Shown here in pieces: positions 1-8,320 of a stretch of DNA of 64,000 nucleotides (positions are counted from its first letter, which is position 1; each line of letters opens with the position of its first letter). The stretch is from Magnetococcales bacterium (GTDB lineage Bacteria; Pseudomonadota; Magnetococcia; Magnetococcales; Magnetaquicoccaceae). A program made the position numbers and the translations under genes. The notes beneath the pieces are model-generated. The model ran no database searches. It was not told where the DNA came from and saw only the letters and a program-made list of their open reading frames with translations. The stretch covers positions 1 to 64,000 of the forward strand of contig JADGBT010000002.1 of assembly GCA_015231375.1 (NCBI GenBank), read 5' to 3'.

Positions 1-114
1 AGATTCTTTAACCGTATCAAACAGTTCAGACGCATTGCAACTCGTTATGAGAAGTTAGATAAATGCTTTAACGCTATGATTGGTTTGGTTTGCACTATGA
101 TTTGGCTTGAATAG
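1..114 (+). CDS. IS5-family transposase, C-terminal fragment (cut by window edge)
   Basis: Frame 1 is open from the first base to a TAG at 112-114 and encodes 37 residues including RFFNRIKQFRRIATRYEKLD and a hydrophobic end finishing IWLE. This is the characteristic C-terminus of IS5/IS1182-type DDE transposases (usually RxFxRxKxFRRIATRYxK followed by a short hydrophobic stretch). The stretch is AT-richer than the genes to its right, as expected of a mobile element. Most of the gene lies to the left of the window, so activity cannot be judged. Family assignment is by recognition of the motif. Confidence 0.85.
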   Translation, partial: RFFNRIKQFRRIATRYEKLDKCFNAMIGLVCTMIWLE

Positions 115-149
115 GAATGATTAATTTCTTGAATGTCAACACGCCCTAG
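1..149 (+). mobile_element. Right end of an IS5-type insertion sequence (partial)
   Basis: After the transposase stop there are about 30 non-coding bases ending in TGTCAACACGCC and then CTAG at 146-149. IS5-group elements duplicate a 4-base YTAR target, and CTAG fits that rule, so the element probably ends at about base 145. The left inverted repeat is outside the window, so the boundary is an inference. Confidence 0.4.
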
Positions 150-393
150 AATCCATTGAAGCGCGACCCCGACCTCCGAACCTCCCCGGATCATTGACGA
201 ATCCTCACAAATTAAGGCAATATAGAGCCCATCAGACCCACCAAAAGGATCCAGGCATTGCAGAAACCTGACGAATGTTACCAGATTCCCGGGTTCCCAC
301 ACCGGGGTTCCCGTCGGTCAGGCTCGGGCGGCGGATCTTTACTGGTTTTTTGCCGGATCGGGCAGCCCGATCGGCCAAACTGCGATTGAAACC
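150..393. other. Intergenic region between IS end and glycosyltransferase gene
   Basis: No convincing gene is seen. The frame of the downstream glycosyltransferase stays open upstream of its ATG for some 40 codons, without a clear start, and may be the remnant of a gene or promoter region cut by the IS. No strong Shine-Dalgarno precedes the ATG at 394. Confidence 0.4.
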
Positions 394-1632
394 ATGCGCA
401 TTTTGCATATTCTCGACCACTCCGCCCCCTTGCAAAGTGGTTACGTCTCCCGCACCCAGGCCATCTTGCGCCAACAGCAGGCCCTGGGCTGGGAAACCTG
501 CCATCTGACCGGTCCCAGACACCCGTCGCAAGAACGCCTCGCCGATACGGTGGACAATCGGATCTTTCACCGCACCCCCTGTTCCCGCTCCCTGTTGACG
601 CGTCTGCCGTTCCTGGAACCCCTCACCGTGGTCAGCGCGTTGAAAAAACGCATCCTGGCCGTGGCCGACAGCGTGCAACCCGATCTGCTCCACGCCCACT
701 CGCCGGTGCTCGACGGTCTGGCCGCCTGGCAGGCGGGCCAAAGCCTGGGCATTCCGGTGATCTACGAAATCCGCGCCTTCTGGGAAGACGCCGCCGTCAG
801 CCACGGCACCGCGCGTCCGAACGGTCCCCGCTACCACCTCAGCCGCGCCCTGGAAACCTATCTGGTGCGCCGGGTCGATGCGGTCACGGTCATCTGCGAA
901 GGATTGCGCTTGGAGATTCTCGCCCGAGGCGTGCCTCCGGATCGGGTCACGGTGATCCCCAACGCCGTGGAGGTGGAACGATTCGCCCCGGCGGCCAAAA
1001 CCACCGCTCCGCCACCCCGACTGGACGGCATCGACACCCGCAAACGCGAAATTCTCGGTTTCTTCGGATCGTTCTACGCCTACGAAGGACTCTCCTTGCT
1101 GCTGGAGGCCATGCCGGCGATCCGCGCCCGCCGACCCGACATCCTGCTGCTGCTGGTGGGAGGCGGTCCGGAGGAGACCACCCTGCGCCAACGCACCCGG
1201 GAGTTGGGACTGGAAGGACAGGTCCACTTCACGGGACGCATCGCCCCGGAAACCGTTCCCGATTATTATGCCCTGGTGGATCTGATGGTCTTTCCCCGTC
1301 GGCCCATGCGTCTGACCCATCTGGTCACGCCGCTGAAACCCCTGGAGGCCATGGCCGCCCAGAAACTGGTGGTCGCCTCGGATGTGCGTGGACACCGAGA
1401 ACTGATCACCCACGGACAGACCGGCGTCTTGTTCCCGGCGGACCAGGGCGCGGCCCTGACCGACACCCTGATCTCCCTGCTGGAAAACCGCGCCTCCTGG
1501 GAACCGATGATCCGGCAGGCAGCCCGGTTCGTCCGGGAGGAGCGCACCTGGAGCGCCAGCGTGGACCGCTATCGACCGGTCTACGAAACCCTGATCTCCG
1601 CCCGCCGGGCCAAACGGGAAGCGCGTCCATGA
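394..1632 (+). CDS. Glycosyltransferase family 4, exosortase A system-associated type
   Basis: A 412-residue GT-B fold glycosyltransferase expected to transfer a sugar from an activated donor during exopolysaccharide assembly at the cytoplasmic face of the inner membrane. It begins MRILHILDHS and keeps the acceptor-domain signature HAHSPVLDGLAAW near residue 100. The donor half has VIPNAVEVERF near residue 190, GFFGSFYAYEGL near residue 230 and LVTPLKPLEAMA near residue 315, the EX7E-like region. The opening and the PLKPLEAMA segment match the family found beside exosortase A genes. Its stop overlaps the next start as ATGA (1629-1632), so the two genes are translationally coupled. No exosortase or PEP-CTERM protein is inside the window, so system membership rests on family resemblance. 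Confidence 0.85.
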   Translation: MRILHILDHSAPLQSGYVSRTQAILRQQQALGWETCHLTGPRHPSQERLADTVDNRIFHRTPCSRSLLTRLPFLEPLTVVSALKKRILAVADSVQPDLLHAHSPVLDGLAAWQAGQSLGIPVIYEIRAFWEDAAVSHGTARPNGPRYHLSRALETYLVRRVDAVTVICEGLRLEILARGVPPDRVTVIPNAVEVERFAPAAKTTAPPPRLDGIDTRKREILGFFGSFYAYEGLSLLLEAMPAIRARRPDILLLLVGGGPEETTLRQRTRELGLEGQVHFTGRIAPETVPDYYALVDLMVFPRRPMRLTHLVTPLKPLEAMAAQKLVVASDVRGHRELITHGQTGVLFPADQGAALTDTLISLLENRASWEPMIRQAARFVREERTWSASVDRYRPVYETLISARRAKREARP

Positions 1633-3128
1633 GAGACCTGGTGCTGACCCTCTTCATCCTCGGCCTGTTGCCCGTGGCCTTCTTCCGGCCTTTCGTCGGG
1701 CTGATGATGTGGGCGTGGATCAGCTACATGAACCCCCACCGTCTGACCTGGAGCTTCGCCTACAATTTCCGCTTCAACCTCATCGTGGCCCTGATCACCA
1801 TGCTCGGCATTCTCTTTCACCGACAGACCAGACTGAAAATCCCGCTGCGCTCCACCAGCGTCCTGCTGATCATCTTCGTCTGCTGGACCATCCTGTCCGC
1901 CATGAACGGCCTGCGTCCGGAAGCGGCCATGAACCAGGTCGATATCTTCTTGAGAATCCAGATCATGGTGGTGGCCACCATGCTCCTGGTTCACAGCCGC
2001 AAACAGATCATCGGCATAGTCGCGGTAATCGCGTTTTCCATCGGATTCTACGGCTTCAAAGGAGGCTTTTTCACCCTGAACACAGGCGGGCGCCACCGGG
2101 TGATGGGACCGGAGCAATCCTTCTTCGTCGACAACAATCACTTCGCCGCCGCCATGATCATGACCATCCCGCTGATCTACTTCCTGTACACGCACTCCAC
2201 CCACCGGGTGTTGCGGCTGCTGATGCTCGCCACCATCGGTTTTTCGCTGCTGGCCGTGCTGGGAAGCTATTCACGGGGAGGCTTCGTGGGACTGGCGATG
2301 GTGGGACTGATCTTCTGGTGGAAAAGCAGACACAAAATCCTGTCGTTGCTGGCGATGTCACTCCTGGCGGTCAGCACCTTCTGGGCCATGCCGGCAAGCT
2401 GGCACGATCGCATGTCGCCCGTGATCGACGCCGGTCTCACCTATCTCAATCTGCTCGACATCGAAGAAAAGAAACCCGATGCCACCAAACTGCCCATTCC
2501 GCCCGGATTCGCGCCAAAGGCCATCGCGACCCTGCCCTCCTCCGGCCACCATTCGCAGCCCTCTTTCGAAATCCTGGAGATGCTCGATGAAGACCACGAA
2601 CTGTTGCAGGACAAATCCGTCACCGGGCGCCTGAACGCCTGGAGACTGGCCTTGCTCGTGGCCAACGACAATCCCATCCTCGGAGGCGGCTTCAGAACCT
2701 TCGACCAGTCCACCTTCGACCGCTACACACCCGGTGTCTACCGACACGCCGCGCACAGCATCTATTTTGAGATTCTGGCGGAACAAGGCTATGTGGGCTT
2801 CGGGATCTGGCTGATGCTGCAATTTTCCGGATTGCATATGGCCCGCTGGATCATCCGGAAAACCCGCAACGAACCGGAGATGAGTTGGGCCAACAATCTG
2901 GCCCGCATGTATCAGGTTTCCATGGTGGGCTACTACGCGGCGGGATCTTTTTTGAGCATGGGCTACTTCGACCTGCCGTACCATCTGATGGGCATTTTGA
3001 TCATGACCAAGATCAATGTCGAAAATCACTATAAACTGAAACAACAAAATCTGCGATCATCCCCGCGCGCCTCTCCTGCCGCCAACACCGGCCACAAACC
3101 GATGCCCTGGCAAACCGGAACCGTGTAA
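1629..3128 (+). CDS. O-antigen-ligase-like membrane protein, exosortase A system-associated O-glycosylation ligase type
   Basis: A 499-residue polytopic membrane protein of the Wzy/WaaL class, thought to polymerise or ligate lipid-linked glycans on the periplasmic side. The N-terminus (about residues 5-230) consists of hydrophobic helices, including RPFVGLMMWAWISYMNPHRL, which is typical of the exosortase-associated putative O-glycosylation ligase family. A large periplasmic loop (about 265-345) follows. The loop region also holds NPILGGGFRTFD (near 350), the usual GxGxG-like motif of O-antigen ligases, and HAAHSIYFEILAEQG (near 375), with the histidine-containing HN/HS-x-Y segment. The start overlaps the upstream glycosyltransferase stop. 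The acceptor is unknown. Confidence 0.85.
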   Translation: MRDLVLTLFILGLLPVAFFRPFVGLMMWAWISYMNPHRLTWSFAYNFRFNLIVALITMLGILFHRQTRLKIPLRSTSVLLIIFVCWTILSAMNGLRPEAAMNQVDIFLRIQIMVVATMLLVHSRKQIIGIVAVIAFSIGFYGFKGGFFTLNTGGRHRVMGPEQSFFVDNNHFAAAMIMTIPLIYFLYTHSTHRVLRLLMLATIGFSLLAVLGSYSRGGFVGLAMVGLIFWWKSRHKILSLLAMSLLAVSTFWAMPASWHDRMSPVIDAGLTYLNLLDIEEKKPDATKLPIPPGFAPKAIATLPSSGHHSQPSFEILEMLDEDHELLQDKSVTGRLNAWRLALLVANDNPILGGGFRTFDQSTFDRYTPGVYRHAAHSIYFEILAEQGYVGFGIWLMLQFSGLHMARWIIRKTRNEPEMSWANNLARMYQVSMVGYYAAGSFLSMGYFDLPYHLMGILIMTKINVENHYKLKQQNLRSSPRASPAANTGHKPMPWQTGTV

Positions 3129-3136
3129 AAGAGACG

Positions 3137-4231
3137 CTACCGTTCGACGATCAACCGGTCGTTGACGTGATCGATCCGCCACCGACCCAGACGCTTGAGA
3201 TCCTGAATGCCGAACAGCGGACGATTGAGCGCGTCGCGATCCAGAATATCCTCCTTTCCGTTCCCTGACGCATCCGGATCACCCGCCTTGGAGGAGGCGT
3301 CAGGGCTTTTTTCCCGGTCCTTGTCTTGATCCTTGCCTTTCTCTTTTTCCGACTCCTTGTCCTTCTTCCGGGCTGGCAGGGAGAGCCCCTCCACATCCTT
3401 CAACTCCATATCCCCCACCCGCAACGAAGCGATCTTGAACACCGAGGAATCGACCACACTGCCATCCGCGATCCGGGATTTGGCCTTGCCGACCAGATCG
3501 CTCTTTTTCAGCGTACCGCTCCGCACCAGCCAGGAGACCACATCCTCGGGCAAGGCCAGCATCGAAGAGCCGGTATCCAGCACCGCTTCGATCTCCTGAT
3601 TGTTGTTGATGCGCACCTTGAGCAGATAAAGGCCGCTGGGATCCCGCTTCAACGGCACGGCACCGACCTGTCCGAACTGCGTGGCATGGGTGAGTTTGTC
3701 GAAAGGGACCACGGTTTCCCGGCCATCGTGGGCCATGATCACCCGGTCGCGGGCGATCTCCCGCACCACGCCCCCATCGACCCGCTCCCCCGGACGATAA
3801 CGATAACCGTTGATCAACGCGCTTTTTTCAAAGCTCCGCACCCGCTCCTCTCCCTCGGCGGGCACCAGGATCTGACTCACCTTCCAGGGGCCGGGGGTGG
3901 AGAGCATGAATTCTTCGTCCCTGCCGACCGGGTTGATCTCGTAACGCCCCACCTCCCCCAGATCGATCATCTTTTTTTTGATCGCGTCCAGCTCTTTTTT
4001 CAAGTCGTTCAGGTCCGAATCCTCCGCCTGCTTGCCAGCAGCCATGCCGGAGGCGCGCGCACCGTCCGGCACCGTCGGATCCCCCACCACCTGACACTCA
4101 TCCCGACGAAACAGGCTCGGATCCCCCCCCTTGCCATCCGAACACTGGACAATCGGCTCCCCGGCCACCAACGGCACCGTGTTCAAAAACGCGCAAAGCG
4201 TGATGGCAACCCGTCCGATCCTGCTGGGCAT
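3137..4231 (-). CDS. Exported retropepsin-like aspartic protease (clan AA, TIGR02281-like)
   Basis: The ATG at 4231 is preferred over one 60 bases upstream because it follows AGAGGAA at suitable spacing and begins an obvious signal peptide (MPSRIGRVAITLCAFLNTV, cleavage near VAG-EP). The mature protein of about 340 residues has a DUF4124-like head (VQCSDGKGG) and a charged coiled stretch. A retropepsin-like domain follows, with the catalytic motif EAVLDTGSSMLALP near residue 230. A lysine/glutamate/aspartate-rich low-complexity insert (near 290-335) lies inside this domain, which is unusual. It probably acts in the periplasm. It is the last gene of a three-gene minus-strand group of exported proteins, 14 bases after its neighbour, and converges with the ligase gene. 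Substrate unknown. Confidence 0.8.
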   Translation of the reverse strand: MPSRIGRVAITLCAFLNTVPLVAGEPIVQCSDGKGGDPSLFRRDECQVVGDPTVPDGARASGMAAGKQAEDSDLNDLKKELDAIKKKMIDLGEVGRYEINPVGRDEEFMLSTPGPWKVSQILVPAEGEERVRSFEKSALINGYRYRPGERVDGGVVREIARDRVIMAHDGRETVVPFDKLTHATQFGQVGAVPLKRDPSGLYLLKVRINNNQEIEAVLDTGSSMLALPEDVVSWLVRSGTLKKSDLVGKAKSRIADGSVVDSSVFKIASLRVGDMELKDVEGLSLPARKKDKESEKEKGKDQDKDREKSPDASSKAGDPDASGNGKEDILDRDALNRPLFGIQDLKRLGRWRIDHVNDRLIVER

Positions 4232-4245
4232 GACTGAAAATTCCT

Positions 4246-5358
4246 CTACTTCGATTGCAACAACACAGTCACCGCATGTCCTACCAGCCACAGATCCTTT
4301 CCAGTCAAGGCGTACCGCTGCGCCAGATGTTCGTTCAAACGCACGGCATCGTTGCGGGTGTCAGCCGGAAGCTCGTTCAGCCAGGAGGTAAGCACCGATT
4401 GGCCGTACTTGTCGAAAAGCGCGGTTTTCCAGTGGCCCGGAAATCCGGAACGCGCCCTGGCAAAACTCTCGACCCCGGTTTCGGCGATTTCCAGCAGAAT
4501 CTCGCGTGTGATCCGGACCGGTTGCGGTCCATCCCCGAAGGTGGCGACCACGTTGTCCACATACGCTTCCACCGACGAAGAGCACAGTCCGGTGGCCGCC
4601 TCGAACGACAACCGGGTCTTGGCGATCCGTTTGCGGTCCACCCCCCGCAGACGCTGTTCCAGGATCTTTTGCAAGTCGATGTTGGCCTGCCGGGCGGTAC
4701 CGTCAAAGCTGCCCTTCTGGCTGATGACATGCACCGTGTCGCTGTCGTCTCGTTCCGGGAAGTCCGACTGGTAGAAAAAGTGCCGGACCTCACCCAGAAT
4801 CATGTCATCCCGGTCGAGATAAAAGACCCGCACGCCGATCCAGGCCCGATCATCCAGTCCGCCCATGGCGTACAGAGGGGTGAAATCATACGTCAGCCGC
4901 AGCAAGGGCCGGGGAAACTCCCGCTGCACCATCTGGGCGTCCTGATGCTGGGCATACTGAAAAAAGAGCATCCCATCCCGCAACCTGGCGGTCACCCCCT
5001 GGAACGGTTCAGCCGGAAGTTTGGCGTTCTCTTGTCCCTTGCCGACGGGTTTTTTGCCGGTTTTCTTTTCGATCTCACGCGTGATCTCGTCGTAGAGGGG
5101 ATTCTTGGCGTCCGGAGCGTGGGCGTCTCCATCCTTGTCCGGGTTGCGAGACGGTTTGCGCGCCCCCTTGGGTTGGGGACAGTCGTTGTGATTGGGGGTG
5201 ACGTTCCAGTCGTTGCCGACTCCCTTGCCTTCCGCCCGGTTGAAATCATCCTGGAACACCTCTCCCGCCGCCCAGACCGGAAACGCGATCCACAAAAGCG
5301 CGCTCACCAGCATCCAGACAACACCCCGCCGACCACCGCGAGACCCGAAGACCTCCAT
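4246..5358 (-). CDS. Exported protein of unknown function, jelly-roll-like N-terminus
   Basis: The 370-residue protein starts at ATG 5358 (the longer frame would overlap the upstream gene by 50 bases). There is a hydrophobic signal segment (VVWMLVSALLWIAFPVWAA) and then VFQDDFNRAEGKGVGNDWNV. The DDFNRA...W opening is seen in secreted concanavalin/jelly-roll-type beta domains. A proline/lysine/aspartate-rich insert follows (mature residues about 50-100), then a beta-rich middle and a helical C-terminal third. No catalytic motif is recognised. Neither the ATG nor its alternatives have a strong Shine-Dalgarno. It lies between a lytic transglycosylase and an aspartic protease, so a cell-envelope role is inferred only from context. 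Confidence 0.7.
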   Translation of the reverse strand: MEVFGSRGGRRGVVWMLVSALLWIAFPVWAAGEVFQDDFNRAEGKGVGNDWNVTPNHNDCPQPKGARKPSRNPDKDGDAHAPDAKNPLYDEITREIEKKTGKKPVGKGQENAKLPAEPFQGVTARLRDGMLFFQYAQHQDAQMVQREFPRPLLRLTYDFTPLYAMGGLDDRAWIGVRVFYLDRDDMILGEVRHFFYQSDFPERDDSDTVHVISQKGSFDGTARQANIDLQKILEQRLRGVDRKRIAKTRLSFEAATGLCSSSVEAYVDNVVATFGDGPQPVRITREILLEIAETGVESFARARSGFPGHWKTALFDKYGQSVLTSWLNELPADTRNDAVRLNEHLAQRYALTGKDLWLVGHAVTVLLQSK

Positions 5359-5410
5359 CAGCGAAGACGAAAGACCAACGCGCGCTCCGGCGACACAGGA
5401 GACGGACACG

Positions 5411-6226
5411 TCACATGGCTCCGAGATAGGCCCGGTAGAAATGAAGCACCTTGGCCACATATTGCTGGGTTTCCTCGTAGGGTGGCACAGTATTGCCGAA
5501 TTTCTTGACCGCCCCCGGTCCGGCGTTGTAGGCCGCCAGGGAGAGGATCAGGTTGTTGTTGAACTGTCCGAGCAGATCCCGCAGATAACGCACGCCGCCA
5601 TCGATGTTGGCCGCCGGATCGGTGGGATCCGCCACCCCGAGATCCTGGGCGGTTCCGGGCATGAGCTGCATCAATCCCACCGCGCCTTTCGGAGAGACCG
5701 CCAAGGGATTGAAATCCGACTCGGTCTTGATCACGGCCTTGATCAGGGCGCTGTGGATCTGGTAGCGCAGGGAGGCGTCCTGGATGGTTTCGGCCACGGA
5801 GCGGTTGGAGGCGGTCAGGTATTGGGGAAAGGTGTTGCCTCCGAAGGTGACGACCCTGGGTCCGGTCTGACGGCCATCGTAGCGGATCATCCGGGAGGCC
5901 GACAGGCCATTGGCCGGAGAGACGAGGCGGTTGCGTTTGTCCTGGGGTTTGGCGGCCAGATTCTTCGGTTTTTTGGGCTCTTTGGGAGAGGAGATCAGCA
6001 AACGGTATTCCGGGCCCAAAGGCCGATCCGTCAAATGGATGACCCCATTGGAGTCGGTAAAGGTATAGATATCGGCCCACGCCGTCCGGGGGGGGAGGCC
6101 GACCCCGGCCAGCAGGATCATCGACAGCGCCACGGAAGATCCCCATCTGCGGAAACCGTTCCCCGGCATCACCGTTGGATCGCTTGCAAAAAGTGCGCGC
6201 TTCGGATCATTCATGTCGTCGCTCAT
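5411..6226 (-). CDS. Exported lytic transglycosylase (SLT domain) with DUF4124 N-terminus
   Basis: A 271-residue periplasmic enzyme expected to cleave peptidoglycan glycan strands with formation of 1,6-anhydro ends. A signal segment (about 25-50, ending PRTAWA) precedes a DUF4124 motif (DIYTFTDSNGVIHLTDRP). The SLT domain occupies about residues 140-265. It has the catalytic glutamate in IKTESDFNPLAVS, then GAVGLMQLMPGTAQDLGV, the substrate-groove motif AAYNAGPGAV, and PYEETQQYVAKV near the end. All family hallmarks are present. It is the first gene of the group that continues with 4246-5358 and 3137-4231. Two in-frame ATGs (6226, 6214) are both possible starts and neither has a strong ribosome-binding site. 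Confidence 0.9.
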   Translation of the reverse strand: MSDDMNDPKRALFASDPTVMPGNGFRRWGSSVALSMILLAGVGLPPRTAWADIYTFTDSNGVIHLTDRPLGPEYRLLISSPKEPKKPKNLAAKPQDKRNRLVSPANGLSASRMIRYDGRQTGPRVVTFGGNTFPQYLTASNRSVAETIQDASLRYQIHSALIKAVIKTESDFNPLAVSPKGAVGLMQLMPGTAQDLGVADPTDPAANIDGGVRYLRDLLGQFNNNLILSLAAYNAGPGAVKKFGNTVPPYEETQQYVAKVLHFYRAYLGAM

Positions 6227-6340
6227 CGTTCACCATCGCCAATCAACCCGCAGATCACCCATGAAATCATCCCAGGCCGCCCGTTTCAGACCCGATCTTT
6301 CATGAAGGCCAAGGTCACGCAGGAGGCCTTCCCCGCGCTT

Positions 6341-6670
6341 TCATCGAACGCTCAGAAACCGCAACGCCACGCCTCCCTCCGTCACGCGGGGAATCTCGCA
6401 ATAAAAGCGGTGTTCCCCGTCCGACGATCCGGTCGGCAGAAAAAAACACAGCACCCCTTCCTCCCCCTCCACCAATCCGAAAGGCCGCTCCCGGGTTTGC
6501 AGAAACGCGCCGACCGTGCTCATGGCCGCCAGCCGTCCACGGGTCACGGCACCATTGGCCAGGAGCAGCTTGACCCACGCACGCAGCGGATAACGCGGGG
6601 CCAGGCGTCGTTCCGCGACCACCCGGCTCCGCTGCTCATGGCTGTGGGTGAACGGGTGCCATCCGTTCAA
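6341..6670 (-). CDS. Small PilZ-domain protein
   Basis: A protein of about 109 residues, mostly a PilZ domain (c-di-GMP receptor class). The Arg motif is present as RRLAPRYPLRAWVKL. The second motif, normally D/NxSxxG, appears as AAMSTVGAFL, so the acidic or amide residue is missing and ligand binding may be weak. The likely start is a TTG at 6670 that overlaps the stop of threonine synthase as TTGA, with GAGG seven bases upstream, which implies translational coupling. The longer open frame on this strand runs out of frame through thrC and is not real. The link with an amino-acid biosynthesis gene is probably positional. Confidence 0.75.
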   Translation of the reverse strand: MNGWHPFTHSHEQRSRVVAERRLAPRYPLRAWVKLLLANGAVTRGRLAAMSTVGAFLQTRERPFGLVEGEEGVLCFFLPTGSSDGEHRFYCEIPRVTEGGVALRFLSVR

Positions 6671-8049
6671 TCCAGCACCTCGCGCATGAAGGCCCGCACC
6701 GCTTCCGGATCCGGATCCAGAATGCGGCAGCGGGTCGGACGCTCCATCAAGCCGTCCAGGGATGCGGGCACAGGCGACTCTCTCCCCACGGCCTGCTGGA
6801 CCGCCTCGCCGAACTTGGCCGGATGGGCCGTGGCCAGACAGATGGCCTCGGGAAAATCCCGGGCCGCCTCCAGTCCCACGGCGGTATGGGGATCCACCAG
6901 CACGCCACACCCCTCCCAGGTGGAGCGGATGCGGTCGAGGGTCTGCGGCTCACCCACCCGACGGGGGACAAAAATCTCTGCGGCCTGTGCGCGTTTGGCC
7001 TCGGACACGGCGAACAGACCTTCGCGTTGCAGCCGTCCCATCGCGTCACGCACCGCCTCGGCATCCTCGTCGAGCAGATAATACAGATAGCGCTCGAAAT
7101 TGGAGGAGATCTGGATGTCCATGGAGGGGCTGATGGTCGGCTGCACCGTGCCGATCCGATACACGCCGCTTTCCATGAAACGGACCAGAATGTCGTTGCG
7201 GTTCGTGGCCAGCACCAGCCGTTCCACCGGCAGGCCCATGCGCATGGCCATGTAACCGGCAAAAATATCGCCAAAATTGCCGGTGGGCACCGAGAAGACC
7301 ACCCGTTTTTCCGGGTCTCCGCCCGTGACCCGTCCCCAGGCGTGGACGAAATACACAATCTGGGCCAAGATGCGCGCCCAGTTGATGGAATTCACCGCGC
7401 CCAGTCGATAGGCCTGTTTGAAGGGCAGATCGTTGAACAGCGCCTTGACGATGCTCTGCCCATCGTCAAAAGAACCGCGAATGGCGATGTTGTGAACATT
7501 GGCATCCAGCACCGAGGTCATCTGCCGTTCCTGGATCGGCGACACCCGGCCATGGGGATGGATAATGAACACATGGATGCCGGCCCGACCCCGCACCCCG
7601 TGGATGGCGGCGGAACCGGTATCCCCGGAGGTGGCCCCCAGGATATTGAGCCGGCCCTGCTCTTCGGACAGCAGCGTCTCGAACAGGTTGCCCAAAAACT
7701 GCAACGCCACATCCTTGAAGGCCAGGGTGGGTCCGTGGAACAGTTCCAGGATCCAGTGTTCACCGGCGCGGATCACCGGGGTGATCTCGGGGTGGCTGAA
7801 GGTGGCGAAGGAGCGTCGCACCAACTCCGGGAGTTGCCCGGTCACGCGCTCTCCCCGGGTCATGAAGGGGGTCATCACCTCCACCGCCAACTCCTGGAAG
7901 GAGAGCCGCGACCATTGACGCAACCGCTCCGCGTCCACGGTGGGGATCCGTTCCGGGAGCAGCAGACCGCCATCCGTGGCCAATCCCATCATCACCGCCT
8001 GGGAAAAGGATATCGGGGAGACTCCACCCCGTGTACTGACGTAACGCAC
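6667..8049 (-). CDS. thrC: Threonine synthase
   Basis: A 460-residue PLP enzyme converting O-phospho-homoserine to threonine in the cytoplasm. The start is placed at GTG 8049 because AAGGAG sits nine bases before it and the product then begins VRYVSTRGGVSPISFSQAV, the standard threonine-synthase N-terminus. The longest frame (from 8241) adds 64 unrelated residues. The PLP-lysine region is seen as ELFHGPTLAFKDVALQFLG. ATSGDTGSAAIHGVRG (phosphate-binding) and the PTGNFGDIFAGYMAMRMG loop are also present. The length agrees with the long proteobacterial type. The stop overlaps the PilZ start. Confidence 0.95.
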   Translation of the reverse strand: MRYVSTRGGVSPISFSQAVMMGLATDGGLLLPERIPTVDAERLRQWSRLSFQELAVEVMTPFMTRGERVTGQLPELVRRSFATFSHPEITPVIRAGEHWILELFHGPTLAFKDVALQFLGNLFETLLSEEQGRLNILGATSGDTGSAAIHGVRGRAGIHVFIIHPHGRVSPIQERQMTSVLDANVHNIAIRGSFDDGQSIVKALFNDLPFKQAYRLGAVNSINWARILAQIVYFVHAWGRVTGGDPEKRVVFSVPTGNFGDIFAGYMAMRMGLPVERLVLATNRNDILVRFMESGVYRIGTVQPTISPSMDIQISSNFERYLYYLLDEDAEAVRDAMGRLQREGLFAVSEAKRAQAAEIFVPRRVGEPQTLDRIRSTWEGCGVLVDPHTAVGLEAARDFPEAICLATAHPAKFGEAVQQAVGRESPVPASLDGLMERPTRCRILDPDPEAVRAFMREVLD

Positions 8050-8117
8050 GTTGACAAACTCCTTCAAGCGGACGAAACCGGAACCCGAACGATCAGGATC
8101 CAGACTTGTTTCTTTAT

Positions 8118-8130
8118 CGTATCGGATACG
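8118..8130. promoter_or_regulatory. Inverted repeat upstream of thrC
   Basis: CGTATC-G-GATACG is a perfect 6-base inverted repeat about 70 bases upstream of the thrC start. It is a candidate protein-binding site or promoter-proximal element. No regulator can be named. Confidence 0.3.
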
Positions 8131-8182
8131 CTCCCCGCCGGGTTGAACGCCGGGAGGGGTGGAATCCTGCTTTATTTTTTTT

Positions 8183-8213
8183 ACGAAAAACAACGCTGGA
8201 CCATCCAGACGCT
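8183..8213 (-). terminator. Possible rho-independent terminator of the ArsR-rhodanese-CYTH group
   Basis: On the minus strand a short hairpin (CTGGA-TGG-TCCAG, extended by a bulged GCG/CGT) is followed by a T-rich run including TTGTTTTT. It lies about 110 bases after the CYTH stop and before thrC. The stem is short, so this is tentative. Confidence 0.35.
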
Positions 8214-8320
8214 CCAGGCAATCTAGACCATTTGCCCCCAAAAATCGACCGTATAATCACCGGACTCCCCCGGACCACCCTGAAAAGAGCGTCCGGGCAT
8301 GGATGATGATAATTTATATC

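Noticed and set aside
232-1413. 393-codon minus-strand frame opposite the first glycosyltransferase
   Set aside because: The plus-strand gene has clear GT4 motifs and an ATGA overlap with the next gene; the minus frame has Gln/Gly/His-rich shadow composition.
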